Assembly (NCBI GenBank): GCA_033812795.1
Contig: JAPXSY010000007.1
Coordinates: forward strand, 1 to 64,000
Length of the DNA: 64,000 bases
Origin: JAPXSY01 sp033812795
GTDB lineage: Bacteria > Verrucomicrobiota > Kiritimatiellia > RFP12 > UBA1067
Reading direction: 5' to 3'
Every line of letters begins with the position of its first letter. Within the stretch, counting starts at the first letter, position 1. Made by a program: the position numbers and the translations under genes. The notes under the pieces were generated by a model. The model was given only the letters and a program-made list of their open reading frames with translations. It had not been told where the DNA came from and did not search any database. Below, in pieces: positions 19,160 through 27,793 of this stretch.

Positions 19160-21427
19160 ATGCGTGAACGGATGCGCTGTTTGATTTTAGTTTGCCTAAA
19201 CGGGTTGTGTCTGTGGGCGGCAGCCGGTTTGCTGGAGCAACAGGAGTTGACGGGGCTGGATGAAATCGTTTTTGTCAAGCGGCACACGTACAACGCCAAT
19301 CACTACTATACGGAATTCATCAACAGCACATGGATGCCGGGCGGTAATATCTGTGTGTTGAATCTTAAAACCGGCGCGGTGCGCGAACTGCTGCCGCAGA
19401 TGACGGGCGGCGTGTTCGGCCGGTTTGATCTTTCGTTTGACGCGCGGCGTGTGGTTTTCGACTGGAAGCCCGGGCCGCAGGAAGGCTGCCGCATTTTTGA
19501 GGTCAACATTGACGGCACGGGATTGCGGCAGTTGACGTTTCCTCAGGACGACGAGGCAGAGCTTTCAGCGGCTTACCGCAAGAGTCCCAAGTATCATCAC
19601 GGCACAGACGATATGCACCCGTGCTACCTGCCGGATGGCGGGATCGCTTTTGTCTCGACCCGTTGTCAATACGGCATTCTGTGCGATCCGGCCGATGAGT
19701 TCACCACAACGGTGATGTTCCGCATGGATGGCGACGGCAAGAACATGCGGCAGCTTTCCAACAGTTCTGTCAGCGAGGCGTGTCCGGTGATGCTGGAGGA
19801 CGGGCGGCTGATGTACACCCGGTGGGAATATGTCGACAAGGGCGCGGTGGCGGTGAAATGTTTGTGGGCGATGCGTCCGGACGGCACGGCCTCGCAGGAG
19901 ATCTACGGCAACGACATCGCGGTGCCGACAACCATGCTTTACGGCAGGCCGATCCCGGGTATGGCGGATGCCTTCGTGTTTCTCGGTACTCCGCATTACC
20001 CGCACAACGGGTTCGGCACAGTGGTCAGACTGGATATGTCAAAGCCGATCCGCACGGAGTTGCCCATGACTTATATCACGGCTGACGTGGATATCAAAAC
20101 CGAGGGCGGGTTTCATTTCCGGGACAGCGCTGGCGGGTGGCAGCGAGATCCGGAGGGCAAGGGGCGGCTCTTTAAAGACCCGTATCCGTTGTCTGCCGCG
20201 CTCTATCTGGTCTCGCACAAGCCAGCGGGCGAAGTGTGGCGGTCACCGGCAGGGTATGGCCTTTATGTTTTGAACGAGGCGGGAGAAGTCGCGGAGATCT
20301 ACCGCGATCCCGCGATATCCTGTTTCCTGCCTTATCCTTTGCGGGCGCGAAGTGTGCCGCCGGTTGTGCATTCGCCTGTGAACAGCGCATTGGCTGCGGC
20401 GGGGGAGGCTGTCTGTCTGGTGCAGGATGTATACCACGGGCTTACGGGAGTGCCGCGCGGCGCGGTCAGGTGGCTGCGCGTGCTGGAACAGGTGCCCCGG
20501 CCGTGGGCGGCGCAGATGGCGGACAACAGTGACGAGTATGACCAGCAGCACATCGTGATCAGCAAGGACACGCATCTGGGGCTCAAGGTGCAGTGGGGCG
20601 TTGTGCCGGTTGATCCGGACGGCTCGGCACATTTCAAGGTGCCGGCTGGGCGTAATCTGTTTTTCCAGGCGCTGGATGCCGACTATCTGATGTTGCAGAC
20701 AGAACGGACGTATGTGAACTACATGCCGGGCGAGGTGCGTTCCTGTATCGGTTGCCATGAAACGCCGCAAAGCGCGGCGGATTACCAGCGTAAAGACAGG
20801 CGGCGCAGGGCGCGGCCGAGCGCGTTCGGGCGGGCGCCGGATGTGCCGGGCCCGCAGCCCAACGAAGAGCGCGGTCAACGTACGCTGGATTACATGACGG
20901 ACGTTCAGCCGCTGTTTGACCGGCACTGCATATCTTGTCACGGCGAAAGCGCGGGGGAGCCGGGAAAGCTGGATTTGCGCGGCAAGCTGACACGCAAATT
21001 CTGCGTCTCATACGAGGCACTGGTTCCGGAGAGGCGCAAAGGCTCTTTTTACCGCGGTTTACTTGGCACGGTTATCGGCGAGAATCATCCCAAGACCGGC
21101 AATGTCGATTACTTACCGCCGGGCACGCTGGGGGCGCGCACCAGTGTTTTGGCGGCGATGCTGGGACGGGGTAAGATTGTGCTGGCGGATACGGCAAACC
21201 AGGCGCGGGCGGCCTCTCTGGCGCAGTCGCATGTCAAAGCATTGGCACGGTTGACCCCCGAGGAGTTTTTGCGGCTGGCCAATTGGATCGACACCAACTG
21301 TCAGTATTACGGCTCTTATTGGGGGCGGCGTGACCTGAAACATAAAGATTCGCCGTTTTTCCGTCCGTCAGCGACGTTTGAGCAGGCGATCAGCCGCGAG
21401 TTTCCATGGCCGGGGGGGATGCGGTGA
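19160..21427 (+). CDS. Hydrazine synthase alpha-like protein with PD40 repeats and two heme c motifs
   Basis: 755 aa from ATG 19,160 (TAGGAG 7 bases upstream), with a signal peptide (RCLILVCLNGLCLWAAAG). The N-terminal half is a TolB/PD40-like beta-propeller (FDLSFDARRVVFDWKPG, EVNIDGTGLRQLTF, HPCYLPDGGIAFVSTRCQYG, DGRLMYTRWEY). The middle resembles the hydrazine synthase alpha middle domain. Two c-type heme motifs follow: CIGCH at 529-533 and CISCH at 590-594. Proteins of this architecture are widespread in PVC bacteria that do not perform anammox, so hydrazine synthesis is not implied. It is likely a periplasmic redox or glycan-linked protein. The stop overlaps the glycerate kinase start. 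Confidence 0.8.
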   Translation: MRERMRCLILVCLNGLCLWAAAGLLEQQELTGLDEIVFVKRHTYNANHYYTEFINSTWMPGGNICVLNLKTGAVRELLPQMTGGVFGRFDLSFDARRVVFDWKPGPQEGCRIFEVNIDGTGLRQLTFPQDDEAELSAAYRKSPKYHHGTDDMHPCYLPDGGIAFVSTRCQYGILCDPADEFTTTVMFRMDGDGKNMRQLSNSSVSEACPVMLEDGRLMYTRWEYVDKGAVAVKCLWAMRPDGTASQEIYGNDIAVPTTMLYGRPIPGMADAFVFLGTPHYPHNGFGTVVRLDMSKPIRTELPMTYITADVDIKTEGGFHFRDSAGGWQRDPEGKGRLFKDPYPLSAALYLVSHKPAGEVWRSPAGYGLYVLNEAGEVAEIYRDPAISCFLPYPLRARSVPPVVHSPVNSALAAAGEAVCLVQDVYHGLTGVPRGAVRWLRVLEQVPRPWAAQMADNSDEYDQQHIVISKDTHLGLKVQWGVVPVDPDGSAHFKVPAGRNLFFQALDADYLMLQTERTYVNYMPGEVRSCIGCHETPQSAADYQRKDRRRRARPSAFGRAPDVPGPQPNEERGQRTLDYMTDVQPLFDRHCISCHGESAGEPGKLDLRGKLTRKFCVSYEALVPERRKGSFYRGLLGTVIGENHPKTGNVDYLPPGTLGARTSVLAAMLGRGKIVLADTANQARAASLAQSHVKALARLTPEEFLRLANWIDTNCQYYGSYWGRRDLKHKDSPFFRPSATFEQAISREFPWPGGMR

Positions 21428-22770
21428 TGGCTATTGACGGAAAAGCGCTCGCGCTGGCGTGCTTCAAGGCCGGTGTCGCGGGCGTCGCCCCGGATCGGCT
21501 GGTGCGCGATCACGTCAGATCTGATGAGCGGACGCTGACGATCTGCGGGCAGGAGTTCGATCCAAGCCGCATCGAGCGGATTTTCGTGGTCGGCGCGGGG
21601 AAGGCGTCTGGACTCATGGCGTTGGCGCTGGAGGAGATGCTGGGTGACCGGGTGATTGGCGGTGCGGTTGTCGTCAAGCATGGCCATGCGGTGCCTTGCC
21701 GAAAAATCAGGATCATGGAGGCGGCGCATCCTTATCCGGATCAGGCGGGCGTTGACGCCACGCAAAAGATCATGCGGTTTTGCGAGGAGGCCCGCGAGGG
21801 AGACCTCATGCTGTGCGTTTGGTCGGGCGGCGGTTCCGCGCTGCTGGCCGACGCGCCGGAGGAGTGCTCGGTGGAGGAGGTGGCGCGCCTGTCGGAGGTC
21901 TTGGTGACGTCCGGGGCCGACATCGGCGAGATCAACGCGGTCCGCAAGCATCTCAGCCGGGTGAAGGGTGGACAGTTGGCGCGGCTCGCCTGGCCCGCGC
22001 GGGTGGTGAGCCTGATTCTTTCGGATGTGGTCGGTGATCCTTTGGATGTCATCGCTTCGGGCCCGACCGTGGCAGACCCCACAACGTTCGGGGAAGCGTT
22101 GGCTGTTCTCCGGAAATACCGGATCGAGGCGCAAACGCCCCCACAGCTTCTGCAGGTGTTGAACAACGGCGCGGCAGGCCTTCTGCCCGAAACGCCGAAA
22201 GCGGATGATCCCGCGCTGGCACGAACGGTGAACTCAATCATCGGCAACAACCGGATTGCGCTGGAACATGTCGCTCAATATGCGCAGAGTCGGGGGCTGT
22301 CGGTGAGGATCGTGACGGACCGCCTCGAAGGGGCGACTGCGGAGGCGGCCGCAACGATCGTGCGGGCCGCGTGCGAGGCGCAGTCCGACACGAGCCTCGC
22401 CAAGCCCGCCTGTCTGCTGTTCGGTGGCGAAACCACGTTGCGGGTCATGGGTTGCGGAACGGGTGGCCGTAACCAGCATCTCGCGCTTCAGGCCGCACGG
22501 CTGCTGCGCGGGCGCAAGGGGATCACTCTGCTGGCTGGCGGTTCGGACGGTACGGATGGGCCGACGGAAATGGCGGGCGCGGTGGTGGACGGGGAAACGT
22601 GCGTTGCGGCCGAACGGGCCAATGTGGATGCGGCGGCGTATCTGCGCGCCTTTGATTCGTACGCGTTCTTCAAAAAAATCGGTGGTCATGTGTTCACCGG
22701 CCCGACGCGGACCAACGTCATGGACTTAATTGTCGTGATTCTGGGCGCTGACGCATCCCCGGCCCCCTGA
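21427..22770 (+). CDS. Type-2 glycerate kinase (DUF4147/MOFRL)
   Basis: 447 aa from ATG 21,427, whose first base is the last base of the preceding stop (TGATG); the in-frame ATG at 21,406 lies inside the upstream gene. It phosphorylates D-glycerate to 2-phosphoglycerate with ATP. Family features: IFVVGAGKASGLMA (about 49-62), VVVKHGHA, EAAHPYPD, VWSGGGSALL, NAVRKHLSRVKGGQLA and SDVVGDPLDVIASGPTV. The MOFRL C-terminal domain has GGRNQHLALQAARLL and AGGSDGTDGPTEMAGA. Translational coupling with the HzsA-like gene suggests the exported protein may deliver a sugar acid later handled in the cytoplasm (inference). Confidence 0.9.
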   Translation: MAIDGKALALACFKAGVAGVAPDRLVRDHVRSDERTLTICGQEFDPSRIERIFVVGAGKASGLMALALEEMLGDRVIGGAVVVKHGHAVPCRKIRIMEAAHPYPDQAGVDATQKIMRFCEEAREGDLMLCVWSGGGSALLADAPEECSVEEVARLSEVLVTSGADIGEINAVRKHLSRVKGGQLARLAWPARVVSLILSDVVGDPLDVIASGPTVADPTTFGEALAVLRKYRIEAQTPPQLLQVLNNGAAGLLPETPKADDPALARTVNSIIGNNRIALEHVAQYAQSRGLSVRIVTDRLEGATAEAAATIVRAACEAQSDTSLAKPACLLFGGETTLRVMGCGTGGRNQHLALQAARLLRGRKGITLLAGGSDGTDGPTEMAGAVVDGETCVAAERANVDAAAYLRAFDSYAFFKKIGGHVFTGPTRTNVMDLIVVILGADASPAP

Positions 22771-22786
22771 CCGGTGAGGTTCTTGG

Positions 22787-23336
22787 CTTCATCCAAATCG
22801 GTATCGGTATCGGGATCGCTATCGGGATCGCTATCGGGATCGGCTGTTTCACCACAGAACACTTTCTTGGGTTTCACGGTTTCATGGTTTCAGGGTTTCG
22901 GGTTTCATGGTTTCGGGGTTTCTGGGTTTCATCCAAATCGGTATCGGGATCGGGATCGCTATCGGGATCGGCTGTTTCACCACGGGACACTTTCTTGGGT
23001 TTCACGGTTTCATGGTTTCAGGGTTTCGGGTTTCATGGTTTCGGGGTTTCTGGGTTTCATCCAAATCGGGGTCGGGGTCGGGATCGCTATCGGAATCGAT
23101 TGTTTAACCACAGAACACTTTCTTGGGTTTCAGGGTTTCATGGTTTCACGGTTTCAGGATTTCATCGGGGTCGGGATCGCTATCGCTATCGGGATCGACC
23201 ATTTAACAACCGCCTCACCGCCTCACAGTCTCACCGCCTTTGAGATTGCGGGCTCCGCCCGCATCTCAATACGTCAAAACCCAATGTTTGCGGGGGGTTG
23301 CTAGAATTTCTACCCGTTCAACTGCTCTTTTTAGGG
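22787..23336 (+). repeat. Composite satellite locus R2, three higher-order units
   Basis: The linker TTCATCCAAATCG starts near 22,787, 22,927 and 23,055, giving units of about 140 and 128 bp. Each unit has hexamers (GGGATCGCTATC type), then a tail such as CACAGAACACTTTCTTGGG, then GGTTTCATGGTTTCAGGG octamers. From 23,208 follows a terminal module: CTCACAGTCTCACCGCC, hairpin GCGGG-CTCCG-CCCGC, ACGTCAAAACCCAATG and TTCAACTGCTCTTTTTAGGG. The mirrored module opens locus R3 at 24,240. Confidence 0.8.
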
Positions 23337-23474
23337 TGAAGGATGAAATGACGCGGGACACGCGAGAATGCACTTGCCGGACGGGTCGGCAGGGGGTATC
23401 CTAAAAAGAGCGGGTTGTTTCAAAGGACGCATTTCGTGCTTTGACAGCCCCGAAACCCAGAAAGGACGTGGAAT

Positions 23475-23840
23475 ATGAATGAGACGGCAAACGTAGGGAT
23501 GATGGGCATGTTTCCGCTGATAATCACGTTGGCGCTCTGTCTGTTGATGCTGGCGTCGATGTGGCGTATCTTCACCAAAGCCGGACAGCCTGGATGGGCG
23601 ATCCTGATTCCGATCTATAATGCGTACGTGATGCTGAAGGTCGCGGGTAAGCCGGGCTGGTGGCTGTTGCTGATGCTGATCCCGGTCGTTAATCTGATCG
23701 TCACGATCCTGATGTTGGCTGGAATCGCCAAAAATTTCGGGAAAGGCGTAGGATATGTCTTGGGACTGATCTTCTTTCCGATCCTTTTCTATCCGATGTT
23801 AGCATTCGGTGACGCGCAGTATCGCGGTGTGGCCGGTTAA
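23475..23840 (+). CDS. Small membrane protein, DUF5684-like
   Basis: 121 aa with AAAGG about 10 bases upstream. Three hydrophobic segments: residues about 10-32 (MFPLIITLALCLLMLAS), about 58-83 (GWWLLLMLIPVVNLIVTILM) and about 90-112. The sequence between the first two, FTKAGQPGWAILIPIYNAY, is the signature of the DUF5684 family of small integral membrane proteins of unknown function; the similar GKPGWWLLL repeats it. It lies between the two inverted satellite loci with only one other small gene. Confidence 0.75.
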   Translation: MNETANVGMMGMFPLIITLALCLLMLASMWRIFTKAGQPGWAILIPIYNAYVMLKVAGKPGWWLLLMLIPVVNLIVTILMLAGIAKNFGKGVGYVLGLIFFPILFYPMLAFGDAQYRGVAG

Positions 23841-23983
23841 TAAGATGAGCCATCCCGCAGGCGTGGGACAGGTTTTCTCGCAGGAGTCAGAATCGAGAGT
23901 CGCGACATGATCGATTCATTCGCTTCGGACTCCTGATTCCTTGGGTTGCGGGCTTCGTCCGTGTCAGAAGGGAAGAAGGTCCT

Positions 23984-24178
23984 ATGAAACTCGATGCCGA
24001 ATTCTGTGAATCGCGTTGTCCTGTCTGCGTCAACGCCCGCAAGGGCAACAAACTGGCGATTGGGTTGCAGAAGTTGGAGATGTTTCTTACCGGGGGCGGG
24101 TGTCCCGCCGGGCGCGACCGGCTGAAAAAGTACGGTGTGCGCCCGAACGAGAAGCGGTCGGACCGAGTGGTGTCATGA
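23984..24178 (+). CDS. Small cysteine-containing protein of unknown function
   Basis: 64 aa with GAAGAAGG upstream of the ATG. The sequence has CESRCPVCVNARKGNK and GGGCPAGRDRLKKYG: CxxxCxxC plus a later Cys, which could bind a metal or an Fe-S cluster. It is rich in Lys/Arg and has no signal peptide. No family is recognised. It follows the DUF5684 gene by 143 bases on the same strand and lies in the space enclosed by inverted satellites R2 and R3. Confidence 0.5.
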   Translation: MKLDAEFCESRCPVCVNARKGNKLAIGLQKLEMFLTGGGCPAGRDRLKKYGVRPNEKRSDRVVS

Positions 24179-24239
24179 CGATCCCTGCCGCTGAACGGCT
24201 CCCTCTTCGGGAAGAGGAGGACGGGGTTTGCATTCCGCT

Positions 24240-24990
24240 GCTCTTTTTTAGGTTCAACCAAAAAGGAGCAGTTGAACGGGTAGAATTCTAGTAAACCCCC
24301 GTAAACATTGGGTTTTGACGTATTGAGATGCGGGCGGAGCCCGCAATCTCAAAGGCTGTGAGGCTGTGAGGCTGTGAGGCTGTGAGGCGGTTGTTAAATG
24401 GTCGATCCCGATAGCGATAGCGATCCCGACCCCGATAGCGATCCCGATCCCGACCCCGATAGCGATCCCGATAGCGATTTGGATGAAATCCTGAAACCAG
24501 AAACCCAGAAACCCTGAAACCTTGAAACCCAAGAAAGTGTTCTGTGGTTAAACAATCCACGTTAGCCATTAGCTATTGCAACACCTTTAACCCGCTGAAC
24601 GTCAACAAGTAAGCTTTTTCGATTCAACGAAAACCCCCACAGGCACACGGTTTTCGGTAGATCGGGAAAGCGTAACATCCTCTGAACTAAAACGTTGAAG
24701 ATGTTGCAATAGCCGGTAGCCTGTGCGATCGATTCCGATAGCGATCCCGACCCCGACCCCGATTTGGATGAAACCCAGAAACCCTGAAACCCTGAAACCA
24801 TGAAACCCCGAAACCCAGAAACCCAGAAACCTTGAAACCTTGAAACCCAAGAAAGTGTTCTGTGGTTAAACAATCGATTCCGATAGCGATCCCGACCCCG
24901 ACCCCGATTTGGATGAAACCCTGAAACCCTGAAACCTTGAAACCTGAAACAAAGAGCGTTGAAGGTTCAACTGCTCTTTTTTAGGTTCAA
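24240..24990 (-). repeat. Composite satellite locus R3, inverted copy of R2
   Basis: Read on the minus strand it has the same order as R2: octamers GGTTTCAGGG, linker TTTCATCCAAATCG, hexamers, then the terminal module with CTCACAGC octamers (four tandem copies at 24,355-24,386), hairpin GCGGG-CTCCG-CCCGC and ACGTCAAAACCCAATG. CTCTTTTTTAGG occurs at both outer and inner edges (24,240 and 24,974). An unrelated stretch of about 185 bases (24,555-24,740) interrupts it. Confidence 0.8.
24571..24714. repeat. Small inverted-repeat insert inside locus R3
   Basis: GCTATTGCAAC (24,572-24,582) and GTTGCAATAGC (24,703-24,713) are exact inverse copies about 120 bases apart, in a non-repetitive stretch that interrupts the satellite. 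It contains no gene. It could be a small non-autonomous element inserted in the repeat, or unique sequence between two satellite blocks. Confidence 0.45.
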
Positions 24991-25037
24991 TGTGTTGGAT
25001 AGGGGTGGTTCTCCTTCCGGTTGCGGCACGGCTTTAG

Positions 25038-25058
25038 CCTGAAAAGCGGGTTTTCAGG
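25038..25058. repeat. Short perfect hairpin before promoter
   Basis: CCTGAAAA - GCGGG loop - TTTTCAGG gives an 8-bp perfect stem at 25,038-25,058, immediately upstream of a candidate promoter. It might be an operator or simply one of the many short palindromes here. Confidence 0.35.
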
Positions 25059-25059
25059 A

Positions 25060-25088
25060 TTGCCTCCTTTTACCCCTTTCCGCATAAT
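25060..25088 (+). promoter_or_regulatory. Candidate promoter of the Gfo/Idh/MocA operon
   Basis: TTGCCT (25,060-25,065) and CATAAT (25,083-25,088) are 17 bases apart, an optimal spacing, about 78 bases before the first start codon. The intervening TTTTACCCC...CCGCATAATG module resembles that at 22-45 of the window. Confidence 0.5.
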
Positions 25089-25165
25089 GAACGGGATTCG
25101 GGGTGCCTGTGTCTTTTCGGGGTGGCGCAGGGGATTTCTAAAAACCTGTTTTACGGGGGGTGCAG

Positions 25166-26608
25166 ATGCTGCGTCGTGATTTTTTGAAAATGGCCGCAGG
25201 GAGTGCGGCGATTCCGCTGTTTTCCATCGGGGGGCAGGTTGCCGGCCGGAAAAAAATACGGTTGGGCCTGATCGGATGCGGCGGCCGCATGGGGCTCAGT
25301 ACTCATTACGGGATTTTGAACAACATGTGCGGCCCGGACGAGGAGATCGTCTGCATGGCCGAGCCGGACCCGAACCGTTGGGACAGGGTCCGCGCCGTGG
25401 TGAGGCACCATCAGCCGACGACGGACACTTCGAAGATCCGGGCCTTTTACGATTACCGCGAGATGCTGGATAAGATGGGGAACGCGATCGACGCTGTCGC
25501 GATCGCGACGCCCAATCACCATCACGCCCTCCCCGCCCTCCTCGCGATGGAGAAAGGCCTGCACGTCTTTGTCGAGAAGCCGATGGCGCTGACGATCGAG
25601 GAAGTGCGCCTCATGCACGCGGCGCAGAAAAAGTCCGGTGTTGCGACACAGGTCGGCAACCATGGCCACAGTGACGAGGGCATGCGCCGTCTTGTAGAAT
25701 ACATCCAGAGTGGCGCGATCGGTCAGGTCCGCGAGGTGTGGGCCTTCAATGACCGCCTGAACGCGATGATGTACAACCCGCCGAAGGCCGATCCGCCGAA
25801 GGGCATGGATTGGGACGCATGGTGCGGACCCGCGCCGGTGCGCGATTATTATGGGCCGACCGAAGATCACAACGGCATCCATCCGCGCGATTGGCATGCG
25901 TGGATCGGTTACGGCAACGGCGCGATCGGTAATATGGGGACGCACATCCTCGATCCTGTCTTCTGGGCGCTGCGCCTTGGCGAGGTGCATCCCGCGAGCG
26001 TGGAGGCTACCGATCTTAAGTGGGGCGCGGGAGGAAGCTGGACGTGGCGCAACACGCTCCACTGGCAATTCCCGGCGCGCAAGGGCATGGATCCGCTGAC
26101 GCTGCATTGGTATGACGGCGTCAAAGACGGCATCCCGTACAAAAAGACGCATGTAAACAAGACCGGTATCTGTCTGAAACGCGACTATCAGAGCCTGCCG
26201 CCGATTATCGAGGAACTCGAGAAGAAGTACGGGCAAAACTTGGGTTGCCTTGGCACGGTGTACATCGGCGAGAAGGGCATCATGGCGATCGGCCCGCACG
26301 GCAACGGCCTCCAGTTCGTCCCGGATACGCTCAGAACGCAGCTTCCGAGCCCGCCGAAGACGATCCCGCGCGAGAAAGGCATGAACCACACGGAGGATTG
26401 GTTGCGTGCGATCCGCAACCCGAACCGCCCGGCAGGCTGTAACTTCGATTACTCTGCACCGCTTGCGACGACGGTGCTCCTCGGCAACGTGGCGGCTCGT
26501 GCGGGACTCAAGAAGCTCGAGTGGGATGGTACGAAGGTCACGAACGACGAGAGCGCGAACGCATTTCTCAAAACGACGTACCGCAAGGGCTGGGAGATCA
26601 AGGGGTAA
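25166..26608 (+). CDS. Tat-exported Gfo/Idh/MocA oxidoreductase
   Basis: 480 aa from ATG 25,166 (GGGGGG just upstream). Tat leader LRRDFLKMAAGSAAIPLFS. The Rossmann fold has GLIGCGGRMG (about 35-44), the family motif VFVEKPMAL (about 133-141) and the C-terminal alpha/beta domain with DWHAWIGYGNGAIGNMGTH. Such enzymes oxidise or reduce sugars using a tightly held NAD(P). Export in folded form with cofactor is known for the glucose-fructose oxidoreductase type. The ending SANAFLKTTYRKGWE is shared with the paralogue at 27,794. It is first of three genes with 14- and 49-base gaps, forming an operon. Confidence 0.88.
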   Translation: MLRRDFLKMAAGSAAIPLFSIGGQVAGRKKIRLGLIGCGGRMGLSTHYGILNNMCGPDEEIVCMAEPDPNRWDRVRAVVRHHQPTTDTSKIRAFYDYREMLDKMGNAIDAVAIATPNHHHALPALLAMEKGLHVFVEKPMALTIEEVRLMHAAQKKSGVATQVGNHGHSDEGMRRLVEYIQSGAIGQVREVWAFNDRLNAMMYNPPKADPPKGMDWDAWCGPAPVRDYYGPTEDHNGIHPRDWHAWIGYGNGAIGNMGTHILDPVFWALRLGEVHPASVEATDLKWGAGGSWTWRNTLHWQFPARKGMDPLTLHWYDGVKDGIPYKKTHVNKTGICLKRDYQSLPPIIEELEKKYGQNLGCLGTVYIGEKGIMAIGPHGNGLQFVPDTLRTQLPSPPKTIPREKGMNHTEDWLRAIRNPNRPAGCNFDYSAPLATTVLLGNVAARAGLKKLEWDGTKVTNDESANAFLKTTYRKGWEIKG

Positions 26609-26622
26609 AGAAAGGGAAAACT

Positions 26623-27744
26623 ATGCTGAGAAGGGATTTTGTGTCAATGGGGTTGGCGAGCGCGGCGCTCGCGGGATGTGCGACGAAGATGCCGAAGAAG
26701 GTGTCCACTGCCGTTGCCAAGGCGGACGGCGGCGGTGATAAACGGATGCGCGGCCCGTTCCCGATTCTCTCCACGCCGTACCACGAGGACGGCAGCGTGG
26801 ACTACGAGTCGCTCAAACGCGGTGTGCGCTTCACGGCGGACGGCGAGTGTCCGGGTGTGATTTGGTGTCAGTCGAACGACGCGGTCGACCTGCTGACCTT
26901 CGAAGAAAAAGTGAAAGGGTATGAGGCGTGTGCCGAGGCGATGCAGGGCGTGAACTGCATGATGACGTTCGGCTGCAACGGCGTGGACACGGCGCAGATG
27001 CTCCGCGAGACCGAGGCCGTCGAGCAGATCGCCAAGAAATACCCGCGGACGAATATCGCGATCATCACGCGTCCGCCGAGCACGGGCAAGACGCTCGATG
27101 ACGTACGCGCCTACTACGAGGCGCAGGCCAAAGTGGCGCAGCGTCCCGTGATCATCCAGACGGTCGTGAACAACACCTGTCCGTCCCCGACGGTCGATAT
27201 GCTCATTGACCTCGCACGGAAACATCCGAAGATTTTCGGGTACATCAAGGAGGAGTCGGGCGGCTCGAAGGCGAACGAAAACATGATCAAGGAAAACGCC
27301 GCGAAGCCGATCATCCACACGGTATTCAGCGCGTGGGGCGGCTGGCAGTGGCTCTATCAAAGCCGCCGCTGCGGGTCGGAAGGATTGATCACGGAGCGTT
27401 GCGCGTACGCGCCGCTGCTCGGGTACATCTGGAAGCAGATGGAGAACAACGACCGTGACGGCAAGTTGACGCTTGCCTACGCGCTCTTCCGGCTCCTGAT
27501 CGATCAGCGCGACTTTCCCGGCGGCTTGCGCGGGTATTCGCTCTATTACCTCCAGCGTCAGGGCGTGTTCAAAACCACCGTTTCGCGGGTCTATCAAAAG
27601 TCCGAGAACAAGGAGCAAGGCATGGTGGCGGTCGGCGACACCACGAAATGGAAGCTCCACAACTTTACGCTCACGGACCTTCAAAAAGCCGAGCTTGACG
27701 AGTGCTACGACGACATGCTGCGCTTCGTGAAGGAAAATAGCTGA
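26623..27744 (+). CDS. Exported DHDPS/NAL-family aldolase-like lipoprotein
   Basis: 373 aa from ATG 26,623 (AAAGGG upstream). The leader has both a twin-arginine (LRRDFVSMG) and a lipobox (LAGC, Cys19). The body is a dihydrodipicolinate synthase / N-acetylneuraminate lyase barrel: GPFPILSTPYHEDGSVDYE, the G(V)IWCQSNDA strand, and IFGYIKEESGG with the Schiff-base lysine. The Tyr usually found in the YNxP motif is replaced (VVNNTCPSP), so the reaction may differ from the standard aldolases. Lying between two exported Gfo/Idh/MocA enzymes, it may cleave or dehydrate the oxidised sugar in the periplasm (inference). Confidence 0.82.
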   Translation: MLRRDFVSMGLASAALAGCATKMPKKVSTAVAKADGGGDKRMRGPFPILSTPYHEDGSVDYESLKRGVRFTADGECPGVIWCQSNDAVDLLTFEEKVKGYEACAEAMQGVNCMMTFGCNGVDTAQMLRETEAVEQIAKKYPRTNIAIITRPPSTGKTLDDVRAYYEAQAKVAQRPVIIQTVVNNTCPSPTVDMLIDLARKHPKIFGYIKEESGGSKANENMIKENAAKPIIHTVFSAWGGWQWLYQSRRCGSEGLITERCAYAPLLGYIWKQMENNDRDGKLTLAYALFRLLIDQRDFPGGLRGYSLYYLQRQGVFKTTVSRVYQKSENKEQGMVAVGDTTKWKLHNFTLTDLQKAELDECYDDMLRFVKENS

Positions 27745-27793
27745 ACGCGGCCCATGCGGCGCGCGTGAAACTTTTTCATCAAGGAGTGCGGAA

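Noticed and set aside
19160..21427. Anammox hydrazine synthase
   Set aside because: Only an alpha-like subunit is found, without the beta/gamma subunit; such proteins are common in non-anammox PVC bacteria.
17470..24850. ORFs through the satellites coding GIGIGI or RYRDRD strings
   Set aside because: Low-complexity products of hexamer repeats, open in several frames at once, without start signals.
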